The notes beneath the pieces are model-generated. The model was given only the letters and a program-made list of their open reading frames with translations. It searched no databases and was not told where the DNA came from. 5,503 nucleotides of DNA from contig JAIPIM010000278.1 in assembly GCA_021734725.1 (NCBI GenBank), forward strand, positions 1 to 5,503, given 5' to 3'. Within the stretch, counting starts at the first letter, position 1. The number at the start of each line of letters is the position of its first letter. The translations under genes were made by a program, and so were the position numbers. Origin of the DNA: Minisyncoccota bacterium. GTDB lineage: Bacteria; Verrucomicrobiota; Lentisphaeria; Oligosphaerales; MVZH01. This document shows positions 1 through 4,157 of this stretch, one piece after another.

Positions 1-81
1 AGTCGAAAGCTTGCCGGTCTCCAGCTCGTCGACCACCTGCATCTTGAACGCTTCACTGTAACGAATGACCTGTCGACTCAT
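1..81 (-). CDS. IS3-type transposase OrfA, N-terminal fragment (partial, runs off the left edge)
   Basis: An ATG at 79-81 opens a frame that stays open for 27 codons to position 1. The peptide begins MSRQVIRYSEAFKMQVVDEL and continues ETGKLST. The pattern RYSEAFK-x-QVV-x-E-x-E-x-G-K is typical of the first helix of the helix-turn-helix OrfA protein of IS3-family elements. OrfA binds the element's terminal repeats, and through a programmed frameshift it usually forms the N-terminus of the OrfAB transposase. A strong ribosome binding site (GGAGGA on the minus strand, about 87-92) lies a few bases upstream of the ATG, which supports the start. The terminal-repeat-like sequence at 113-140 fits an insertion sequence end. 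Only the N-terminus is visible, so OrfB, the DDE domain and the integrity of the element cannot be judged. A non-IS3 helix-turn-helix protein is a minor alternative. Confidence 0.7.
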   Translation of the reverse strand, partial: MSRQVIRYSEAFKMQVVDELETGKLST

Positions 82-140
82 ACCAGTCCTCCATTAGTTT
101 GGGGTTCTGTTATGTGTCAACTATAACCCGGATGTGACCA
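1..140 (-). mobile_element. One end of an IS3-family-like insertion sequence (partial)
   Basis: Upstream of the OrfA start, the minus strand reads TGGTCACATCCGGG from 140 inward, followed by TTATAGTTGACACA down to 113. It begins with TG and carries an ATAGT-x-GACAC core, which resembles from memory the terminal inverted repeat of IS3 itself. The element boundary is therefore placed at 140, with about 59 bp between the tip and the OrfA ATG, a normal distance for this family. The other end and any target duplication lie outside the window. The exact boundary is inferred from resemblance, not from a paired repeat. Confidence 0.58.
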
Positions 141-144
141 TTTC

Positions 145-179
145 ACCCTTCATCCTTCATCCTTCACCCTTCACCCTTC
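145..179 (-). repeat. Heptamer tandem repeat, five copies of GAAGGRT
   Basis: Read on the minus strand, positions 179 down to 145 are five contiguous heptamers: GAAGGGT, GAAGGGT, GAAGGAT, GAAGGAT, GAAGGGT. A broken copy follows at 141-144, next to the inferred insertion sequence tip. The array overlaps the 3' end of the FAD oxidase gene and supplies its last few codons and its TGA stop (157-159). A shorter match to the same motif (GGATGAAGGATG) lies at 2169-2180, just after the stop codon of the receiver gene. Confidence 0.85.
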
Positions 180-1797
180 CAAAAAGCGTTCCTCGTCCCA
201 TTCTATTGCGCGGATCGAGCGTGTGTTTAACCGCCTGCATTTCCCGGATGCCCCGATCGCCGATCATCAGCTTGAGGAATTCCGTTTTCAATTTACCGAT
301 ACCATGTTCAGCCGCGGGGGATCCTCCCAGCCGCACAACTTCCTCCGCAAACTTCAGGTACAACTTCTTGCCTGTGCCGTACTGCTCTGGTGTTTTGGGT
401 AAAATATTGACATGCAGATGATTATCACCAATATGTCCGAATATCACATAGTCAAGGCCCGCGTTTTCCAATTCACTACGATACACACGCAGAATGGTGC
501 GCAGCGCACTGTCTGGGACCGCCATATCCGTACCGAGCTTGGTCACGCCCGGGTACGTCTTCTGGATACGCGAAATAGTGTCGTTAACCACTTCCGGGAG
601 GGCGTGCCGAAACACGCGCAGACGCTCGCGTTCGGCATAGGATTCCGCCGACCAGCACCTCGCCGCATCGGCCCCGGCTTTTTTGGCGAGACGCGCGACG
701 CTATCGAGTGTGTGAATGATGCCGTCCGCCGAGGTGCCTATGTCGAGGTATACGGCACATGCGGCATCGTCCGGCAAACACGCCGGGACACCGGACGCAG
801 CGCCTTTTTCTCGTCGGCTCTCCCGCAGAAACCGCAATGAACGCGGATCGAAATACTCGATTGCCTCGACGCCGCATCCGTCGCTCTGCCCGCGCAATTC
901 TTCGGTAAACTCCAGGGCATTGAGCTCATCTCTGAAAAACACCATTGTCGCGGAACGGCCCTCCGGTGCACGAACCAACCTCGCATTCACCTCCGTGATA
1001 ACGCCAAGGGTCCCCTCCGAGCCGATGAACAGATCAACGGCATCCATCCCTTCCCCCGAATAATAGCCGGCCACATTTTTTGTTGCCGGCTGCCGATACG
1101 TGGGCACTTTCACCGTCACTTCCTGGCCATCTTGGCGGACCAGAATGAAACAGCCCGAGGCATCGGCCCTGCACTGACCGCGCTCGAGGGCAAGCCGTGA
1201 ACCATCCGCCAGCACCACCGTCAGGCCGACGATGTACGGACGGGTCGGACCATAGCGAAAGGTATGCGCACCCGATGCATTGCACGCAACCAGGCCGCCC
1301 AGGGACGCCCCGGTCTCGGTTGGATCGGGCGGGAAAAAATAGGCGTTCTCGCGGAGCGTTTGCAGACACCCGCGGCTTGCCTCATCCCAGTCAGCACTGT
1401 CGTCGAAGGCTGCATCGCGCACTGCCTTCTGCAACGCACTCAAAAGAACTCCGGGCTGACAACGAGCGGTGCACTCGTCGTCAGCGGTCTGGCGAAGCCC
1501 GAGTACGCGATTCATCCGTTCCATACTGAGGACCAGTCCTCCCTGGGGCACGGCGCGGGCCGTGACCCCGTTTCGAGCTCCCGATACTGTCACGGCCCAG
1601 TCATTGCTCGCAGCCTCCCGCACCGCGGCCGCCACCTCCGCGGTGCTGGTGGGAAAGGCAACCGCCGATGCCTGGCCTTTCTTCCGCGATTCATCGGTCA
1701 GGTACTTTCCGTAGTCCGCCAAGTCGTCACCCGTGATCAGAGTGCACGCGACGTTGGACGGACACGGCTGGGCATACATTCTGTTAGTGTTATCCAT
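157..1797 (-). CDS. FAD-binding oxidase/dehydrogenase, GlcD / D-lactate dehydrogenase type
   Basis: This is probably a flavoprotein that oxidises a 2-hydroxyacid such as D-lactate or glycolate to the 2-oxoacid and passes electrons to an acceptor that cannot be told from the sequence. Numbering is from the ATG at 1797 (546 residues). An N-terminal FAD-binding domain (FAD_binding_4/PCMH fold, about 25-275) has the AFPTSTAEVAAAV strand-helix, the VPQGG turn, the nucleotide loop PPDPTETGASLGG (about 156-168) and DLFIGSEGTLGVITE (about 255-269). The C-terminal FAD-oxidase domain has GHIGDNHLHVNILP (about 454-467), with the metal/substrate-type histidines, and GGSPAAEHGIGKLK (about 491-504). The end, LDPRNRMGRGTLF, matches the family's usual finish. 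There is no Fe-S domain, signal peptide or membrane segment. The same frame extends upstream to a TTG at 1857, but that extension looks unconserved and neither start has a clear ribosome site. The last six residues (RVKGEG) come from the heptamer repeat. The exact substrate is unknown. Confidence 0.9.
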   Translation of the reverse strand: MDNTNRMYAQPCPSNVACTLITGDDLADYGKYLTDESRKKGQASAVAFPTSTAEVAAAVREAASNDWAVTVSGARNGVTARAVPQGGLVLSMERMNRVLGLRQTADDECTARCQPGVLLSALQKAVRDAAFDDSADWDEASRGCLQTLRENAYFFPPDPTETGASLGGLVACNASGAHTFRYGPTRPYIVGLTVVLADGSRLALERGQCRADASGCFILVRQDGQEVTVKVPTYRQPATKNVAGYYSGEGMDAVDLFIGSEGTLGVITEVNARLVRAPEGRSATMVFFRDELNALEFTEELRGQSDGCGVEAIEYFDPRSLRFLRESRREKGAASGVPACLPDDAACAVYLDIGTSADGIIHTLDSVARLAKKAGADAARCWSAESYAERERLRVFRHALPEVVNDTISRIQKTYPGVTKLGTDMAVPDSALRTILRVYRSELENAGLDYVIFGHIGDNHLHVNILPKTPEQYGTGKKLYLKFAEEVVRLGGSPAAEHGIGKLKTEFLKLMIGDRGIREMQAVKHTLDPRNRMGRGTLFGRVKGEG

Positions 1798-1937
1798 CTG
1801 TCTTGTTTCAGCTGAAAGGGGAAGATCTTTGGCCTCGATAATCCAAGCCAACGCCAAGCAACGTTAATAGGGTAAGCCGAAACAACGGAATATCAATGTT
1901 GGACGGCAAGGCTGTTTCATTCTCTGTCATGCGAATG

Positions 1938-2042
1938 CCCGAAGTAGCTCGGACGGTCCCCGGCCGAGCTAGCCTGAAGTGGTTCGGACGGTCCCCGGCC
2001 GAAATAGCCTGAAGTAGTTCGGACGGTCCCCGGCCGAAATAG
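1938..2042. repeat. Three tandem 35-bp direct repeats, each with an internal palindrome
   Basis: The copies are contiguous at 1938-1972, 1973-2007 and 2008-2042. Copies 2 and 3 differ at one base; copy 1 differs mainly at the edges of its palindrome. The core of each copy is a 21-bp near-palindrome (1948-1968, 1983-2003, 2018-2038): arm TTCGG, mismatch, CGG, a three-base loop, CCG, then CCGAA. Copy 1 has CTCGG/CCGAG instead, so both sides changed together, and its palindrome extends to 27 bp (1945-1971). There are no spacers, so it is not a CRISPR array. Confidence 0.9.
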
Positions 2043-2044
2043 CT

Positions 2045-2065
2045 CACGGTGCGGGCCGCCCCGTG
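2045..2065. repeat. Fourth 21-bp palindrome next to the 35-bp repeats
   Basis: Arms CACGG and CCGTG enclose one mismatch and a GCGG/CCGC inner stem. Size and layout match the palindromes in the three preceding copies (a 5-bp outer stem, one mismatch, a short GC inner stem), but the sequence is different. It lies just inside the right arm of the surrounding inverted repeat. Confidence 0.6.
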
Positions 2066-2188
2066 CCACTGTTCGTGGGACGCACTCAATCGATAGAATG
2101 AAACAGCCCTGCGTCTGGAAGCGTGTTATGCGTTATTTCCGCCAAAACCGTACTTTTTGGAATGGACTCATCCTTCATCCCCAACTCC

Positions 2189-2614
2189 TCAGCCTGTAGC
2201 ACGCAAAGGAGTGGCCCGGCCGTCGTTGTCGTCGTGGATAAAGCGCTCGGTAAGATTGTGCAGACGGCTCATGGTAAACTGCCCCTTGAGAATGATGTCG
2301 TCACAGAGATTGGCAAGACGTTTCCTCTCCGTATCGGACAACGCAACCCCGGTAATTGCCACAACTGGAAGGTTACCCCACTTCGGATTCTCACGGATGT
2401 ACTCCATTGCTTCCCAGCCTGTTTTGATCGGCATCAGCAAATCCATAATCACCAAGGCAAACCCTTGTTCCGCTGTTTCAAGGAACCGTATCGCTTCCGC
2501 TCCGTCACATGCACAAACCGCCTCATAGCCCATGCTTTCGAAAGCCCGCGCGTAGAACTCCCGCAGCAGACGGTCGTCATCCACAACCAAGATTCTCACA
2601 TTTGACCGATACAT
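2189..2614 (-). CDS. Stand-alone receiver-domain response regulator
   Basis: This is a 141-residue single-domain CheY-like protein that should accept a phosphoryl group from a histidine kinase or phosphotransfer protein in the cytoplasm. The fold runs from RILVVDDD (acidic Mg-binding residues D12 and D13), through VIMDLLMP with phospho-acceptor D58, and VVAITG with switch threonine T88, to ILKGQ with conserved lysine K110. The usual K-P dipeptide is K-G here. After about residue 127 there is only a short polar tail, so no DNA-binding or enzymatic output domain exists and it must act through a partner protein. The ATG at 2612-2614 is preceded by GAAGGTGA (2621-2628) at good spacing, which supports the start. 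No cognate kinase is visible. The GATGAAGGATG motif lies just after its stop. Confidence 0.9.
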   Translation of the reverse strand: MYRSNVRILVVDDDRLLREFYARAFESMGYEAVCACDGAEAIRFLETAEQGFALVIMDLLMPIKTGWEAMEYIRENPKWGNLPVVAITGVALSDTERKRLANLCDDIILKGQFTMSRLHNLTERFIHDDNDGRATPLRATG

Positions 2615-2804
2615 CGTACGTCACCTTCTCAAATCATCACACCCAGCCTACAAAACTCTCTTTCTTTTTCTCATACTACACTATACCATTTGACAACCTT
2701 CTCAGGCAAGTGTTTCGTGCATTCGGCCCCCGGGAACGTCCGCAAAAAAAGAGATGAAAGCAGGAGGCGACTTGGCGCGCCGACTGCCAGCCAACGCCGT
2801 CGTC
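2615..2804 (-). promoter_or_regulatory. Upstream region of the receiver gene: ribosome site, weak promoter candidate
   Basis: The ribosome binding site GAAGGTGA (2621-2628, minus strand) is convincing. Further upstream, a TTGTCA hexamer (2691-2696) sits 15 bp from a TATGAG hexamer (2670-2675). Both are poor matches with short spacing, so the promoter call is weak. A purine-rich stretch on the minus strand (about 2655-2672) lies in the putative leader. From 2697 to 2804 I see only a run of seven A (2744-2750) and a GGCGCGCC palindrome near 2774-2781; I recognise no gene or terminator. Confidence 0.35.
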
Positions 2805-3176
2805 ACCCACAGACCCACACACTCACACACATCGCAGTATGGGAGTATGGGGGTTTGGGAGTATGGGGGGTACATCACTCACACACTCACATACCCACAC
2901 ACCCACACACATCGCAGTATGGGAGTATGGGGGTATGGGAGTTTGGGAGTACATCGCACTCACACACCCACATACCCACACACCCACACACTCACACACA
3001 GCGCAGTATGGGGGTATGGGGGTTTGGGAGTATGGGGGTTTGGGGGTACATCACTCACACACTCACATACCCACACACCCACACACATCGCAGTATGGGA
3101 GTTTGGGGGTATGGGAGTTTGGGGGTACATCGCTCCCACACACTCACACACTCACATACTCACACACCCACACACA
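2805..3176. repeat. Composite minisatellite: four hairpin units built from inverted octamer arrays
   Basis: Four units of 80-90 bp begin at 2831, 2911, 3000 and 3087 with the linker ATCGCA (AGCGCA in the third). Each has a G-rich arm of 4-5 octamers GTWTGGGR (2837-2870, 2917-2948, 3006-3046, 3093-3125), a short TACATCRC-type loop, and a C-rich arm of 4-5 octamers YCACAYAC (for example 2879-2910 and 3055-3086). The reverse complement of the C-rich octamer is GTRTGTGR, almost the G-rich octamer, so the arms are inverted repeats that pair at five or six of eight positions. The array starts with a partial C-rich arm (2815-2830, degenerate from about 2805) and decays into CT-rich sequence after 3176. 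All three plus-strand frames are open here simply because the octamers contain no stop codons. The peptides are low-complexity and not credible proteins. Confidence 0.92.
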
Positions 3177-3260
3177 CTCTCTCTCCCTACTCACACACTA
3201 CCCCAATCCATGCGATCCTCGTAACTCTCTGTCACCTCCCCGTCCCATCGCTACTTGAGA
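3177..3260. other. Non-coding remainder between the octamer array and the regulator's stop
   Basis: CT-rich sequence, apparently a decayed edge of the array, grades into unique sequence. I see no hairpin followed by a T-run that would terminate transcription of the regulator gene from the right, so read-through into the array is possible. Confidence 0.5.
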
Positions 3261-4040
3261 TCAGCTTAACACGCCGCCGGTGCGCCGATACTTTGCGGGC
3301 GACGTGCCAAGTTTGGATTTGAACGTTCTCGACATGTACCCGCGGTCACAGAACCCGCAGATATCCGCAATCTCTTCAATGCTTTTCCCCGTATAAGCAA
3401 GTAGCTCACAGGCTTGATCCAGGCGGCGTGCAGTTAGGTAGGCGCTCGGGGTCATGGATATCTGAGACTTGAAGAGCCTGGTGAACGCATTCCGGCTCAG
3501 CCCGGCCACACGAGCCAAGTCCGACTGACGGTATGGACGCCCGGGGTCGGCGTTAACCAATTCGATGACTCGGATAAGGCGTGGGTCGGTCGGTCTGCGC
3601 GGCCAAGCTTCGTCCGGCAAACGGCTCATCACCCAGTCCACAAGTGAAGATGTGCCAAACAAGCGAGCATTGGCGGCGGTCTCGGGAACCATAAGCCTCA
3701 CCATCATTGCCTTGGCCGCTCGGTCCAGGGAAATCGAAAAAACCTTTCCGGTCAACGAATCGTAGGGCTGCCCCACTCTGGCATGAACATAGAAAATCCT
3801 GGCGCCCCTTCGAAGTAACAGATGTCGAATCGGAGTGTGCGGAGAAATCACCAGTACATTGTCATCACGGGCCTCGTAACAGACCGCATGGTGGTCAACC
3901 CCGCCGCCACCCTCCGGATACCAGTATATACGCCAGGACGGCCGCGCGACACGCTGGGTGCCTCGCCGTTCGATTGACGTGCAGTCACAGCAGTAAATGG
4001 TCGTACGCAGCGGCGGCAGCGAGTCTTCGGGAATAAGCAT
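3261..4040 (-). CDS. AraC-family transcriptional regulator
   Basis: This is a 259-residue DNA-binding regulator from the ATG at 4038-4040. The C-terminal third is a standard AraC/XylS domain with two helix-turn-helix motifs: SDLARVAGLSRNAFTRLFK (about 173-191) and SIEEIADICGFCDRGYMSRT (about 220-239), followed by FKSKLGTSPAKYR, the usual domain end. The N-terminal part, with WRIYWYPEGGG and VISPHTPIRH, resembles the cupin-like sensor domains of AraC proteins, where a small ligand such as a sugar would bind; the ligand is unknown. The frame also opens three codons upstream at a TTG (4049). I prefer the ATG, although neither has a clear ribosome site. It diverges from the sulfatase gene with 117 bp between starts, so it probably regulates that gene and perhaps itself. 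It has no strong terminator downstream. Confidence 0.92.
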   Translation of the reverse strand: MLIPEDSLPPLRTTIYCCDCTSIERRGTQRVARPSWRIYWYPEGGGGVDHHAVCYEARDDNVLVISPHTPIRHLLLRRGARIFYVHARVGQPYDSLTGKVFSISLDRAAKAMMVRLMVPETAANARLFGTSSLVDWVMSRLPDEAWPRRPTDPRLIRVIELVNADPGRPYRQSDLARVAGLSRNAFTRLFKSQISMTPSAYLTARRLDQACELLAYTGKSIEEIADICGFCDRGYMSRTFKSKLGTSPAKYRRTGGVLS

Positions 4041-4157
4041 TAGGTGCAAACGTCCACAAGAAAAGCCGAAATATTCATAGCATTCAATCGAACATTAATG
4101 TATAAAGATATCAAGACAAGTGAGATGATCCATATAACTCAAAGGAAGAATCCAGGT
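4041..4157. promoter_or_regulatory. Divergent promoter/operator region between regulator and sulfatase
   Basis: This AT-rich 117-bp gap must hold both start signals. For the sulfatase, TATAAA at 4101-4106 is a plausible -10 box with no good -35, as expected of an activator-dependent promoter, and AAGGAAG at 4142-4148 is the ribosome site, nine bases before the ATG. Just upstream, 4071-4100 has a loose 9-10 bp periodicity, with ATTCA at 4073-4077 and 4082-4086 and a related ACATTAA at 4092-4098. These could be half-sites for the AraC-type regulator. I see no convincing sigma-70 promoter for the regulator. Operator and promoter positions are inference. Confidence 0.45.

Larger units (their letters stand above)
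1902..2115. repeat. Inverted-repeat-bounded element carrying four palindromes
   Basis: The left arm at 1902-1925 and the reverse complement of the right arm at 2093-2115 share a perfect 14-bp block, GGCTGTTTCATTCT (1910-1923, inverted at 2095-2108). The match extends to about 23 bp with two mismatches and a one-base bulge. Between the arms lie the 35-bp direct repeats and a fourth palindrome. The whole is about 214 bp and fills the space between the receiver gene and the FAD oxidase gene. No target duplication is evident. It could be a miniature non-autonomous mobile element, or a structured RNA or DNA element whose closing stem encloses a row of hairpins. No coding potential is evident; the open frame crossing it has no recognisable protein features. 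Confidence 0.7.

Noticed and set aside
92..120. Promoter in the insertion sequence end with a TTGACA box (115-120, minus strand)
   Set aside because: The box is part of the conserved terminal repeat; the only -10-like hexamer at suitable spacing overlaps the ribosome site region, which would leave almost no leader for OrfA.
412..1815. Plus-strand open frames opposite the FAD oxidase gene
   Set aside because: They are antisense shadows of a strongly supported, motif-rich gene and have Arg/Ser/Pro-rich compositions typical of such shadows.
1864..1896. Minus-strand promoter for the oxidase (TTGATA at 1891-1896, TATTAA at 1864-1869)
   Set aside because: The 21-bp spacing is too long for a normal sigma-70 promoter, so I do not annotate it.
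1938..2042. CRISPR array
   Set aside because: The 35-bp repeats are contiguous with no unique spacers, and no cas genes are visible.
1808..2089. Minus-strand open frame of 93 codons upstream of the oxidase
   Set aside because: It reads through the 35-bp repeats, overlaps the oxidase start region, and has no recognisable protein features.
2142..2160. Rho-independent terminator after the receiver gene (CCAAAA...TTTTGG)
   Set aside because: The stem is only six mostly A-T pairs and no T-run follows it on the minus strand.
2831..3176. CRISPR array or integron attC series
   Set aside because: Unit interiors are themselves octamer repeats rather than unique spacers or cassettes, and the attC core sites and an integrase are absent.
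2690..3322. Three overlapping plus-strand open frames of 139-210 codons rich in His-Thr-Pro and Gly-Val-Trp
   Set aside because: They are translations of the octamer array in all three frames. The octamers contain no stop codons, so openness is automatic, and the products are low-complexity with no domain or reliable ribosome site.
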